From: Actinomycetes bacterium
GTDB taxonomy: Bacteria > Actinomycetota > Thermoleophilia > Solirubrobacterales > 70-9
Reading direction: 5' to 3'
Length of the DNA stretch: 44,231 nt
Assembly: GCA_023434465.1 (NCBI GenBank)
Contig: JAEYSQ010000025.1
Coordinates: 1 to 44,231 of the forward strand
Of the stretch, positions 16,038-24,808 are shown piece after piece. The notes under the pieces were generated by a model. The model worked only from the letters and a program-made list of their open reading frames with translations, had not been told where the DNA came from and did not search any database. Each line of letters opens with the position of its first letter. Position 1 is the first letter of the stretch. Position numbers and translations under genes: made by a program.

Positions 16038-17264
16038 TTGGAGTTTTCCAACCCCTACAACTCAGATGACCGCGATGACGACCCTTTCGTCGATGGCCCC
16101 GATGACGATCCGGTGACCATCGAGACCGATCCAGGGCCGGGTCGCGAACCCGATCCCGGTTTTGACGACGATCCCGAACCGGTGCGACGCCGCTCAGGTG
16201 GCGGGGGCGGAGGTTCTCGCCGTCCCCCGAGAAGGAGCGCCCGCGGCGGCGGTTCCGGTGGCGACAAGCAGCAGCTGATGGTCCGGCGCGCGCTGGCCCT
16301 CGGGGCCGGTCTGCTGGTCCTGATCCTGCTCGTCTTCGGAGCCAAGGGCTGCCTCGATGCGCGCAAGAACCGTGGTCTCGAGAGCTACGCGAACAACGTC
16401 ACCCAGATAGTCAACGAAACCAATGCGCTCGGCAAGTCGTTCTTCGGACGGCTCGGCGATCCCGGAGAACTCTCGGTGACCGAGTTCACCAGCGAGATCC
16501 AGTCCGACCGTTCGGCGATGGACGGTTTCCTGAGCCGGGTCGAGAAGCTCGATACGCCGGGTGACATGGAAGCGGCCCAGGATTCCCTGACGCTCGTCTA
16601 CCAGCTGCGAGCCGGAGCGATGAACTCGATCGCCGACTCGATGAGCACTGCCCTCGGAGACGAGGGAGCGGACCGGGCCCGGCGCCAGATCGCCGCCCAG
16701 ATGGAAGTCCTGAGTGCGGCCGACGTTCTCTACAACCGGGTGACCAGGCATCAGGTCGACAACACGATCACCTCGAACGGAGCCAATTCCCCCGCCCTGC
16801 CGCGCAGTACCTTCCTCGAGAATCCCGGCGACTGGATCACGGTCGAGGCGATCGACGACGCGCTCGGCGGAGTTTCGGGCACGACCAGCACCGAGGACCC
16901 GGACGACAACCTCAGCCACGGCACCGGGATCGACCCGGCCTCGTCGGTCACGATCGGCGGCACCGCCCTCAGCCCGGACACCACGACCACGCTCCCCGCC
17001 GGAACCGAGCCGAGCGTCGAGGTCACAGTCCAGAACCAGGGCGAAGCCACCGAAAATGACGTCACCGTCTCGGTTTCGGTCGATGGCGGCAGCGCGATCG
17101 AGGAGTCGATCCCCGAGATCGCAGCCGGAGCAACCGGCACCGCCACGATCCTCCTGACTCCCGCCCCGACCGGCCAGGTCACCCTCGAGGTGTCGGTCGA
17201 TGCGGTGCCGGGCGAGTCGATCACGACGAACAACGAGGCGTCCTACACCGTCGACTTCGGGTAG
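16038..17264 (+). CDS. Membrane-anchored protein with disordered N-terminus and C-terminal CARDB-like domain
   Basis: I do not recognise a named family for the whole 408-residue protein. Residues 1-85 are acidic, Pro/Gly/Arg-rich and probably disordered in the cytoplasm. One membrane helix follows (about 88-105, ALALGAGLLVLILLVFGAKG), then a helical outer region (about 110-265). The C-terminal Ig-like region (about 300-408) has VTVQNQGEATENDVTVSVSV, EIAAGATGTATILL and a final TTNNEASYTVDFG, typical of CARDB-type adhesion domains. The TTG start has a good ribosome site (AGGTGA) and a stem-loop just before it. It is divergent from the membrane kinase of the wall cluster and 7 bp ahead of pheA. 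A role as a surface or wall-associated kinase target is inference. Confidence 0.85.
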   Translation: MEFSNPYNSDDRDDDPFVDGPDDDPVTIETDPGPGREPDPGFDDDPEPVRRRSGGGGGGSRRPPRRSARGGGSGGDKQQLMVRRALALGAGLLVLILLVFGAKGCLDARKNRGLESYANNVTQIVNETNALGKSFFGRLGDPGELSVTEFTSEIQSDRSAMDGFLSRVEKLDTPGDMEAAQDSLTLVYQLRAGAMNSIADSMSTALGDEGADRARRQIAAQMEVLSAADVLYNRVTRHQVDNTITSNGANSPALPRSTFLENPGDWITVEAIDDALGGVSGTTSTEDPDDNLSHGTGIDPASSVTIGGTALSPDTTTTLPAGTEPSVEVTVQNQGEATENDVTVSVSVDGGSAIEESIPEIAAGATGTATILLTPAPTGQVTLEVSVDAVPGESITTNNEASYTVDFG

Positions 17265-17271
17265 GCACGCC

Positions 17272-18144
17272 TTGCGTGTCGCCTACCTTGGCCCCGCCGG
17301 CACCTTCAGCGAGGATGCGCTGGAGGTCAGCCGCTTTGCGGACGGCGCGTTCTCGCCGTTGGTCTGCGAGACGATTCCGTCCGCGATCGAGGCAGTCGCC
17401 GGGGGTAGTGCCGACCGCGCCTTGGTCCCGGTCGAGAACTCGATCGAAGGTTCGGTCCGCCCCACTCTCGATTCGCTGATCGAACAGGCCGACCGGGTCA
17501 GGATCGTTGGTGAGTTCGACCACGAGATCCGTTCCGCCCTGATCGCCCGGCCCGGCATCGATCTCGACCGGATCGAAGTCGTGATCTCCCACCCCCAGCC
17601 GCTGGCGCAGTGCGCCCTCTTCCTGCGAACCGCACTTGCGGATGCAGACCTCCAGGTCGCCTCGAGTACCAGCGCCGCGGTGCAGCAGGTCGCATCCAGC
17701 GATTCCCCGTGGGCCGCGCTGGGTCCCGCCCGGGCGGCGAAGCTCTACGGCTGTGAGGTCCTGAGGGAAGGAATCGAGGATGAACCCGGCAACGTGACCC
17801 GTTTTCTCTGGCTGGCCCCACGCTCCGGAGAGGACGGATCGGTCCCCGCCGGCCTGCTCGTCGGGAACCTGGAGGGCAGATGGAAGACCAGCCTCGCCTT
17901 CGCCGAGTTGGGAGCCGACCATCCGGGCGCCCTGGTCGAAGCGCTCCACGAGTTCTCGACCCGTGAGGTCAACCTGGTCCGCATCGAGTCCCGGCCGATG
18001 CGCCGTGAGCTTGGCCGCTACCGCTTCTTCATCGACATCGAAGGCCGCGAGGACGACCCCGAAGTCGGGCAGGCAATCGCCGGCCTCCGAACCAAGGCCG
18101 AGTGGGTCCGAGTCCTCGGCTCCTACCCGGCGAACCAGAGCTAG
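17272..18144 (+). CDS. pheA: Prephenate dehydratase (phenylalanine biosynthesis)
   Basis: This enzyme converts prephenate to phenylpyruvate. The 290-residue product begins LRVAYLGPAGTFSEDAL (TTG start, 7 bp after the preceding stop). It has the catalytic-domain motifs VPVENSIEGSV, ISHPQPLAQC, the TRFLWLAP region and a C-terminal ACT domain (about 205-285, TSLAFAELGADHPGALVEAL) with the Phe-binding ESRPMRRELGRYRFFIDIEG. That ACT motif implies feedback control by phenylalanine. It is monofunctional: no chorismate mutase domain. Its end faces gyrA, with repeat copy C between. Confidence 0.96.
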   Translation: MRVAYLGPAGTFSEDALEVSRFADGAFSPLVCETIPSAIEAVAGGSADRALVPVENSIEGSVRPTLDSLIEQADRVRIVGEFDHEIRSALIARPGIDLDRIEVVISHPQPLAQCALFLRTALADADLQVASSTSAAVQQVASSDSPWAALGPARAAKLYGCEVLREGIEDEPGNVTRFLWLAPRSGEDGSVPAGLLVGNLEGRWKTSLAFAELGADHPGALVEALHEFSTREVNLVRIESRPMRRELGRYRFFIDIEGREDDPEVGQAIAGLRTKAEWVRVLGSYPANQS

Positions 18145-18161
18145 GACGACCTAGAACGCTT

Positions 18162-18208
18162 CGGTGCCGCAGGTTTTGCACCACATTGGGTCATAACCTG
18201 CGGCACCG
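18162..18208 (+). repeat. 47-bp palindromic repeat, copy C (solitary, perfect arms)
   Basis: The arms CGGTGCCGCAGGTT (18162-18175) and AACCTGCGGCACCG (18195-18208) are perfect and identical to copy B. The centre TTGCACCACATTGGGTCAT keeps TGCACC...GGTCAT but differs in the middle six bases. It lies between the convergent ends of pheA and gyrA, where a two-way terminator would be useful. Confidence 0.93.
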
Positions 18209-18223
18209 TTTCGAGCCCGGCGT

Positions 18224-20764
18224 TTACTCCTCGGAGGCTTCGGGAGCCTCGGTGTCTGCAGCCGCTTCGAGTTCGGGCTGTTCGGCGGCCGGTTCCGCGT
18301 CTTCTGCCACTTCGCCGTTGGCGGCGGCTTCGACGACCAGAGCGACGGCGCTGATCAGGTCGCCTTCCTTGACGTTCATCACCCTGACTCCCTGGGTGGC
18401 GCGACCGGTCTTGCTGATCCCTCCGGCGCTGGTGCGCTGAACCATGCCGTTCTGGGTGATCAGCATCAGTTCCTGGTGCTCGCGGACGATCAGAGCACCG
18501 GCCAGGCCACCCTTCGCCTCGGTCAGCTTGATCGTCAGTACGCCCTTGGTGCCCCGGTTCTTGACCGGATACTCGGAAACGTCGGTTCGCTTGCCGTATC
18601 CATTCTCGGTCACGACCAGAAGCTCGGAATCATCACGGGCCACGGTCAGTGAAAGCACCCGGTTGTCCTTCTGGCTGACGTTCATGCCCCGCACGCCGGC
18701 GGTACCGCGGCCCATCGGCCGGGCCTGGTCCTCGTGGAAGCGACTGGCGTGGCCGGACTTCGAAACCAGCAGCAGGTCATCGGCACCGGAAGTCAACTGG
18801 ACGCCGACCAGTTCGTCGCCTTCGCGGATCTTGATCGCGATGATGCCATCCGCCTTGATCGGCGTGTTGTATTCCAGAAATTCCGTCTTCTTGACCTGGC
18901 CCTGTGCGGTTGCGAAGGCGAGGTACTTGTTCTCCTTGAACTCGCGGGTCGGGATCACGGCCATCACCCTTTCGCCCTCGCGGAGCGGAAGCAGGTTGAC
19001 CAGGGCTGAACCGCGGGCCTGACGCGAACCTTCGGGCAGTTCGTAGACCTTCTTGCGGTACACCTTGCCGAAGTTGGTGAAGAACAGGAGGAAGTCGTGG
19101 GTCGAGCAGATGTGGAGATGCTCGATGTAGTCCCCTTCCTTGAGGTTCATGCCGGTGACTCCGACGCCGCCGCGGTGCTGCTTACGGTAGGAATCGACGG
19201 GCAACCGCTTCACGTATCCGGTGTTGGTCAGCGAGATGACCATCTGCTGCTCGGCGATCGTGTCTTCGATGTCAATGTTGCCGCCGAAGAACTGGAGCTC
19301 GGTCCGGCGGTCGTCACCGTACGTTTCGACCAGGTCAGCAAGCTCGCTCTTGACCAGGTCGTAGACCCGGCTCTCGTCACCGAGGATGGCCCGCAACTCA
19401 CCGATCAGTTCCATCAGCTCGGCGTGCTCTTCGCGAATCTTGTCCGACTCGAGCGCGGTCAGCCTCTGCAGCCGCATGTCGAGAATCGCCTGGGCCTGTT
19501 CGCGGCTCAGGTCGAACTCGCTGATCAGACCGTCGCGGGCGACATCCGGATCCGGCGAGGAACGGATCAGCGCGATCACCGCGTCGAGGTTGTCGAGCGC
19601 GATCAGCAGGCCTTCGAGGATGTGGGCCCGGGCCTCGGCGCGGCGCAGCTTGTACTGGGTCCGGCGGGTCACTACCTCGCGCTGGTGCTCGACGTAGTGG
19701 ACGATCATGTCCTTCAGGCCGAGGGTCCTCGGCACGCCGTCGACCAGCGAAACCATGTTCATCCCGAACGAGGTCTGGAGCTGGGTCTTCTGGTAGAGGT
19801 TGGCGAGAACCGTGTTCGGGACCGCTCCGCGCTTCAGTTCGATCACGACCCGCATCCCGGTGCGGTCGGTTTCGTCCCTCAGGTCAGAGATTCCGTCGAG
19901 CTTCTTGTCGCGGACCAGATTGGCGATCTTGGCGATGAAACCGGCCTCGCCGCCCTTCTTCACCTGGAACGGAAGCTCGGTCACGATCAGCGCGTCCTTG
20001 CCGCCCTTCAGCGGTTCCGAGTGAACCCGCCCGCGGACCCGGACCGAGCCCCGCCCGGTGCGGTAGGCGTCGCGAAGTCCGCTCGGGTCCATCACGCCGC
20101 CACCGGGGAAATCCGGCCCCTGAACGTACTTGGTCAGTCCTTCGATGTCGATGTCGCGGTCGTCGATGTAGGCAGCGACCGCGGCTGCCACTTCGGTGAG
20201 ATTGTGGGGCGGGATGTTCGTCGCCATGCCGACCGCGATGCCGGAAGCGCCGTTGACGAGCAGGTTCGGGAAGCGCGAGGGGAGGACCAGTGGTTCACGC
20301 TGGGACCCGTCGTAGTTGGGACCGAATTCGACGGTGTCGGAATCGATGTCCCGCAGCATCTCGGTGGCCAGCCGCGTGAGCCTGGCCTCCGTGTACCGCA
20401 TTGCCGCGGCCGCATCGTCGTCGATCGAGCCGAAGTTGCCCTGGCCGTCGACCAACGGGTAGCGCAGGGAGAAGTCCTGCGCCATGCGGACCAGCGTGTC
20501 GTAGATCGCGGAGTCGCCATGGGGGTGGTATTTGCCCATGACTTCGCCGACGATCGTGGCCGACTTGCGGTAGGGACGATTCGGCTGCAGACCCAGATCG
20601 TGCATGCCGAACAGCACGCGGCGATGCACCGGCTTGAGACCGTCCCGCACGTCGGGCAGGGCCCGGCCGACGATCACGCTCATCGCGTAATCGATGTAGC
20701 TGGAGCGCATCTCCAGTTCGAGTTCGCGCTCCTCGATGTGTCCGGTCAGTGCTTCGAGCGCCAT
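18224..20764 (-). CDS. gyrA: DNA gyrase subunit A
   Basis: The 846-residue product is the breakage-reunion subunit of type II topoisomerase. Visible marks are SSYIDYAMSVIVGRALPDVRDGL, the quinolone-determining region HPHGDSAIYD with Ser at 85 and Asp at 89 (the sensitive-type residues), the catalytic Tyr124 in AMRYTEARL, and the C-terminal beta-propeller with a modified GyrA box (KQHRGGVGVTG). The tail is acidic and Ala/Glu-rich. A strong ribosome site (GGAGGAG) precedes ATG 20764, 39 bp after the gyrB stop, so gyrB-gyrA form an operon. Confidence 0.99.
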   Translation of the reverse strand: MALEALTGHIEERELELEMRSSYIDYAMSVIVGRALPDVRDGLKPVHRRVLFGMHDLGLQPNRPYRKSATIVGEVMGKYHPHGDSAIYDTLVRMAQDFSLRYPLVDGQGNFGSIDDDAAAAMRYTEARLTRLATEMLRDIDSDTVEFGPNYDGSQREPLVLPSRFPNLLVNGASGIAVGMATNIPPHNLTEVAAAVAAYIDDRDIDIEGLTKYVQGPDFPGGGVMDPSGLRDAYRTGRGSVRVRGRVHSEPLKGGKDALIVTELPFQVKKGGEAGFIAKIANLVRDKKLDGISDLRDETDRTGMRVVIELKRGAVPNTVLANLYQKTQLQTSFGMNMVSLVDGVPRTLGLKDMIVHYVEHQREVVTRRTQYKLRRAEARAHILEGLLIALDNLDAVIALIRSSPDPDVARDGLISEFDLSREQAQAILDMRLQRLTALESDKIREEHAELMELIGELRAILGDESRVYDLVKSELADLVETYGDDRRTELQFFGGNIDIEDTIAEQQMVISLTNTGYVKRLPVDSYRKQHRGGVGVTGMNLKEGDYIEHLHICSTHDFLLFFTNFGKVYRKKVYELPEGSRQARGSALVNLLPLREGERVMAVIPTREFKENKYLAFATAQGQVKKTEFLEYNTPIKADGIIAIKIREGDELVGVQLTSGADDLLLVSKSGHASRFHEDQARPMGRGTAGVRGMNVSQKDNRVLSLTVARDDSELLVVTENGYGKRTDVSEYPVKNRGTKGVLTIKLTEAKGGLAGALIVREHQELMLITQNGMVQRTSAGGISKTGRATQGVRVMNVKEGDLISAVALVVEAAANGEVAEDAEPAAEQPELEAAADTEAPEASEE

Positions 20765-20803
20765 CAGGCAGCTCCTCCGTGAGTCAGTTCGCGGTCAGTG
20801 AGA

Positions 20804-23215
20804 TCAGACATCGAGGTTGCTCGCCTCCTTGGCGTAGGTCTCGATGAAATCGCGGCGGGGCGACACCTGGTCACCCATCAGCATCGAGAAGATCTGGTCG
20901 GCCGCGGTTGCGTCCTCCAGGGTCACCCGCTGAAGAGTGCGACTCGCGGGATCCATTGTCGTTTCACGAAGCTGATCGGCGTTCATCTCGCCCAGTCCCT
21001 TGAACCGGGTCAGCTGGACCCCGTGCTTGGCGAGGTTCAGCACACCCTCGTGGATGTCGAGGATGCCTTCCGCTTCCTCCTGCCGGTCTTTCAGGCTGAC
21101 CCGGAACGGCGGCCGTCCGAAGGTCGACTTGAGTTCCGCGTGGACTTCGGCGAAGCGCTTGAACTCGGTCGATTCGAAAAGCGACGCCGGCAGCACGTGG
21201 TTGCGGGCGAGGCCGCTACGCAGGTGGATCGCCTTGACCGACGTGTTCTCCCCTTCCTGGGAGATGATCTCGGTCTCGAAGGCGTCCCCTTCCTGGGCCA
21301 CTTCGCCGAGGATCTTCCGCACCTCGTCAACCGTGGTCGCGGTCTCGTCCAGCAGCCGCGATTCGGAGACGAAGCGGATCACGTCATTGCCGAACTCGGC
21401 CATCAGTGCGGCGTGCCAGCCTTCGTACTCCTTGCTGCGCCGCATGTAGCTCTGCCAGCGGCTCTTGTTCAGCTTGACCTCTTTGCCGTCGGCATCGGTC
21501 ACGCTGAATTCCTCGAGCCGGTCCCTGAGCAGTAATTCCTCCAGCTCCGATTCCTTGTCGAGGTAGGTCTCCTGATTGCCGCGCTTGACCTTGTAAAGGG
21601 GCGGTTTGGCGATGTAGACGAATCCGGCGTCGATCAGTGGCTGCATCTGGCGATAGAGGAAAGTGAGGACGAGGGTGCGGATGTGAGCACCATCCACATC
21701 GGCGTCGGTCGCCATGATGATCTTGTGGTACCTGGCGTCCTCGAGGTTGAACTCGTCGTGGATTCCGGTCCCGATCGCGGTGATCATCGCCTGGATCTCG
21801 TTGTTGGCCAGCACCTTGTCGATCCTGCTCTTCTCGACGTTGATGATCTTGCCGCGGAGCGGCAGGACCGCCTGGGTCGAACGGTCGCGTGCCTGCTTGG
21901 CCGAGCCACCGGCCGAGTCGCCCTCGACCACGAAGATCTCCGCATGCTCGGGGTCGCGGACCGTGCAGTCGGCCAGTTTGCCCGGCAGGGTCGAGTTTTC
22001 GAGCGCCGACTTGCGACGGGTGAGGTCACGGGCCTTGCGGGCCGCCATGCGGGCCCGGGCCGCTTCAACCGCCTTGGTGATGATGCCGCGTGCCTCTCCA
22101 GGGTTCTCTTCGAGGAACTCGGCCAGCTTGCGGTTGACCGTCTCTTCGACCAGTCCGCGGATCGGCGGGTTGCCAAGCTTGGTCTTGGTCTGGCCTTCGA
22201 ACTGCGGATCGTGAAGCTTGACGGAGATGACAGCGGTCAGACCTTCGCGCACGTCTTCGCCGGCGAGGTTGTCGTCCTTCTCCTTCAAGAGGCCCTTGTT
22301 TCTCGCGTATGCGTTCAGGGTCCTGGTCAGGGCCGAGCGGAAGCCGGAAAGGTGGGTGCCACCTTCGTGGGTATTGATGTTGTTGGCGAAGCTGAAGATC
22401 GACTCCTGGTAGGAGCCGTTCCACTGCATCGCTACTTCGACCGCACCCTCTTCCTCTTCACCTTCGAAGTAGACGACCTTCTGGTGCATCGCTTCCTTGT
22501 TCTCGTTCAGGTAGCGGACGAAATCCTCGATGCCGCCGTCGTACTTGAACTCGATCTTTTGGCCTTCGGCTCGTTCGTCCGAGAGTTCGATTCGCAGTCC
22601 ACGGGTCAGGAAGGCGGTTTCGCGAAGCCGCTCGAGCAGGGTCTGGAAATCGAAGTCGAGGCTTTCGAAGATCTCGTCGTCCGGCAGGAAGGTGATCTGG
22701 GTGCCGGTTTCCTTGGTCGCCTCACCCTTGACCAGTTCGGTGACCGGTCGGCCCCGCTCGTAGCGCTGTTCCCAGACGAAGCCGTCGCGGCAGATCCGCA
22801 GTTCGAGCCAGGTCGAGAGCGCGTTGACGACCGAGGATCCGACCCCGTGCAGACCTCCGGAAACCTTGTAGCCGCCCCCGTCGCCGAACTTGCCGCCGGC
22901 GTGGAGGACGGTCAGCACGACTTCCGCTGCGGGACGCCCTTCCTTCTCCATGATGTCGACCGGGATGCCGCGCCCGTGGTCGGTGACCGTGCAGCTGTTG
23001 TCCGGACGGAGGACGACTTCGACGGATTCGTTGTGTCCGGCCAGGGCCTCGTCGACCGAGTTGTCGACGATCTCGTAAACCAGGTGATGGAGACCCCGGG
23101 GACCGGTCGAGCCGATGTACATGCCCGGGCGCTTGCGAACCGCCTCGAGACCCTCAAGGACGGTGATGTCCTTGGCCCCGTAGGAGGCGTCGCCGCTGCT
23201 TTTTTTATCAGCCAA
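20804..23215 (-). CDS. gyrB: DNA gyrase subunit B (long form with insert in the C-terminal half)
   Basis: This 803-residue ATPase subunit has the GHKL motifs EIVDNSVDEALAGH, TDHGRGIPVDI and GLHGVGSSVVNALS, the TOPRIM motifs EGDSAGGSAKQARDR and ATDADVDGAHI, and the end motif KGLGEMNADQLRETTMDP. It is about 150-170 residues longer than the usual Gram-positive GyrB because of an insert after PPLYKVKRGNQETYL (about 560-720), at the site where E. coli-type GyrB also carries one. The start is TTG 23215, with GGAAAGG six bases before it. A TATTAT box and a perfect DnaA box lie in its leader. Confidence 0.99.
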   Translation of the reverse strand: MADKKSSGDASYGAKDITVLEGLEAVRKRPGMYIGSTGPRGLHHLVYEIVDNSVDEALAGHNESVEVVLRPDNSCTVTDHGRGIPVDIMEKEGRPAAEVVLTVLHAGGKFGDGGGYKVSGGLHGVGSSVVNALSTWLELRICRDGFVWEQRYERGRPVTELVKGEATKETGTQITFLPDDEIFESLDFDFQTLLERLRETAFLTRGLRIELSDERAEGQKIEFKYDGGIEDFVRYLNENKEAMHQKVVYFEGEEEEGAVEVAMQWNGSYQESIFSFANNINTHEGGTHLSGFRSALTRTLNAYARNKGLLKEKDDNLAGEDVREGLTAVISVKLHDPQFEGQTKTKLGNPPIRGLVEETVNRKLAEFLEENPGEARGIITKAVEAARARMAARKARDLTRRKSALENSTLPGKLADCTVRDPEHAEIFVVEGDSAGGSAKQARDRSTQAVLPLRGKIINVEKSRIDKVLANNEIQAMITAIGTGIHDEFNLEDARYHKIIMATDADVDGAHIRTLVLTFLYRQMQPLIDAGFVYIAKPPLYKVKRGNQETYLDKESELEELLLRDRLEEFSVTDADGKEVKLNKSRWQSYMRRSKEYEGWHAALMAEFGNDVIRFVSESRLLDETATTVDEVRKILGEVAQEGDAFETEIISQEGENTSVKAIHLRSGLARNHVLPASLFESTEFKRFAEVHAELKSTFGRPPFRVSLKDRQEEAEGILDIHEGVLNLAKHGVQLTRFKGLGEMNADQLRETTMDPASRTLQRVTLEDATAADQIFSMLMGDQVSPRRDFIETYAKEASNLDV

Positions 23216-23265
23216 TCAATACCTTTCCGAAAACTGTTCGGCGGCCACCGCGAAGCTGGCTCTCC

Positions 23266-23274
23266 TGTGGATAA
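23266..23274 (-). promoter_or_regulatory. Perfect DnaA box (TTATCCACA)
   Basis: TGTGGATAA on the plus strand is an exact TTATCCACA on the minus strand. It lies in the 196-bp gap between dciA and gyrB, 51 bp before the gyrB start. It is the only perfect match noticed in the window. It may mark DnaA control of gyrB or be an origin element. Confidence 0.6.
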
Positions 23275-23309
23275 GTCGAGCCGTGACGGGTGCCGCGAGT
23301 CAGGTCTCC

Positions 23310-23315
23310 ATAATA
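23310..23315 (-). promoter_or_regulatory. Putative -10 box (TATTAT) of gyrB
   Basis: TATTAT reads on the minus strand 95 bp upstream of the gyrB TTG. The DnaA box is 36 bp downstream of it, inside the predicted leader. No good -35 is seen. Confidence 0.35.
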
Positions 23316-23411
23316 CCATTCGCGCTCGGATAAACCCTGCTGCCAGAGCCAGAAAAGTCCTGCAAATCGTCGGGTTTTGCACCCTGTTTACAGAACCGTT
23401 GCACTTTGGGG

Positions 23412-23720
23412 TCAGGCCGAGGTACGAAAAAGCAGTTTTTCCGGGGTTTGATCGCCGAGGATCTCAGCCAGGCGGCCGAGTATCCTCGGCGCCATCAGCT
23501 CGAGCTCCTGGGTCCAGACCGCGCTCGAACATTGAACTGTGACCACTCCTTCGCGCTCGGCCACGACCTCGGTCACCGCCGCAATCCGCTCTCCGACCAC
23601 CTCGTCCCAGATGACCTGAACCGCGGCGAGCGGGGTCTCCGGAGTGACCTCGCCGCGGAACTCTCCCAGCACCTCCCCCAGGGGTCTTGGTGCGGGACTT
23701 CGACCGCGCCGGTCCCTCAT
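23412..23720 (-). CDS. dciA: DUF721/DciA-family protein
   Basis: The 102-residue product has PLGEVLGEFRGEVTPETPLAAVQVIWDEVVGERIAAVTEV (split motifs PLGEVL and VIWDEVVGERIA), GVVTVQCSSAVWTQELELM and a LNP-like end, the signature of DUF721/DciA. DciA helps load the replicative helicase DnaB in most bacteria lacking DnaC/DnaI. Its ATG overlaps the recF stop by four bases (ATGA). Placement between recF and gyrB is the classic actinobacterial position. A longer open frame upstream is antisense noise over recF and was not used. Confidence 0.88.
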   Translation of the reverse strand: MRDRRGRSPAPRPLGEVLGEFRGEVTPETPLAAVQVIWDEVVGERIAAVTEVVAEREGVVTVQCSSAVWTQELELMAPRILGRLAEILGDQTPEKLLFRTSA

Positions 23721-24805
23721 GATGCTCCGGCCGCTTCGGTCAGATCGGCGATCGCGACCCGGCGGATTTCTGCCCGCTCGGGAATGAGCTCGCCCTCGGC
23801 CGCGGTGATTACGCTCTGCCCGCCTTCGAGCAGCCGATCGACCAGTCGCTCGCGACGGCGCTCGTCGAGCTCGCTCATCACGTCGTCGAGCAGCATCAGC
23901 GGCGGTGAGCCCCCGGCCTCGAGCAGTGCGGCGCGCTCGGCGAAGAGCAGTGCCAGCAGGCCCATCCGCTGTTGGCCCTGGGAGCCGAAGCGCCGCAGTT
24001 GCCGGCCATCGAGCTCGAGGCGGATCTCGTCGTGATGGGGCCCCCAGCCGGAACGGCCGAGCCGGAGGTCGCTTTCCAGCCGCTCGTCGAGCCCGGCCAC
24101 GATTGCCTCGGCGCTCGTCGCTGCACCCGGCCGGTACTCGACCGCTTTCGGACCTTCGAGTCCGAGATCGTCGGCTGCGTTTGCCCAGCGAGCGGCCAGT
24201 TCCTCGACCGCCGCCAGCCGGCTTTCGGCCAGTGCGGCTCCCGCTTCTGCGAACTGCGAATTCCACGTGGCCAACTGCGCAGATTCAGCTTGACCACTTG
24301 AAATTCGGGCGATCAGCGCGTTTCTCTGCGCGAGGACCTTGCCAAAAGTCGACCTGATCCCGGACCGACTTGGCCAGCGCGCTGCCACGAAGCTGTCGAT
24401 GTGCGCTCGTCGGCCAGCCGGCGGTCCCTTGACCAGTTCCAACCGGTCGGGCGAAAAGACGGTCACCTTGGGTCGGTGAAGAACGGCTTCGGCCTGTTCG
24501 ATCCGGGCACCGTCCATGATGAAGCGGTTTCCCTCTGACCGCGAGACCGATGCCATGAACACGTGATCGACGGCCCCTCCCCCGACCGTGACCTTGCAGC
24601 GCGCGTAGGGAGAGCCGAAAGGAATCAGGTCACGACGATCGGAGGTCCGGAAGGACCGCGAGGTCAGACCGAAGTAGATCGACTCGACCAGATTGGTCTT
24701 GCCCGCCCCGTTCGGACCGATGATCACGGTCAGACCCGGGCCGGGCTCGAACTGGACCCCGGCCAGTGACCGGACCCGGTCAGCCTCGACCCGGGTCACC
24801 AGCAC
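23717..24805 (-). CDS. recF: DNA replication/repair protein RecF
   Basis: This SMC-like ATPase (362 aa) helps load RecA at gaps. The Walker A motif GPNGAGKTNLVESIYF is at 30-37, the signature-like region FGSQGQQRMGLLALLFAE lies near residue 280, and the Walker B LMLLDDVMSELDERRRERLVD follows. The N-terminus (LVTRVEADRVRSLAGVQFEPG) is typical. The GTG start is 3 bp after the dnaN stop and the end overlaps dciA, so dnaN-recF-dciA are translated together. Confidence 0.97.
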   Translation of the reverse strand: MLVTRVEADRVRSLAGVQFEPGPGLTVIIGPNGAGKTNLVESIYFGLTSRSFRTSDRRDLIPFGSPYARCKVTVGGGAVDHVFMASVSRSEGNRFIMDGARIEQAEAVLHRPKVTVFSPDRLELVKGPPAGRRAHIDSFVAARWPSRSGIRSTFGKVLAQRNALIARISSGQAESAQLATWNSQFAEAGAALAESRLAAVEELAARWANAADDLGLEGPKAVEYRPGAATSAEAIVAGLDERLESDLRLGRSGWGPHHDEIRLELDGRQLRRFGSQGQQRMGLLALLFAERAALLEAGGSPPLMLLDDVMSELDERRRERLVDRLLEGGQSVITAAEGELIPERAEIRRVAIADLTEAAGAS

Positions 24806-24808
24806 GGT

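Noticed and set aside
19097..20782. Long open frame (561 codons) on the plus strand opposite gyrA; similar ones opposite gyrB (21683-23542) and dnaN (24953-26152)
   Set aside because: They mirror third-position GC bias of the real genes, match no family, and the minus-strand genes are unmistakable.
23721..24266. Extended frame joining dciA to sequence over recF
   Set aside because: The part before 23720 is out-of-frame recF sequence; dciA starts at the ATG overlapping the recF stop.
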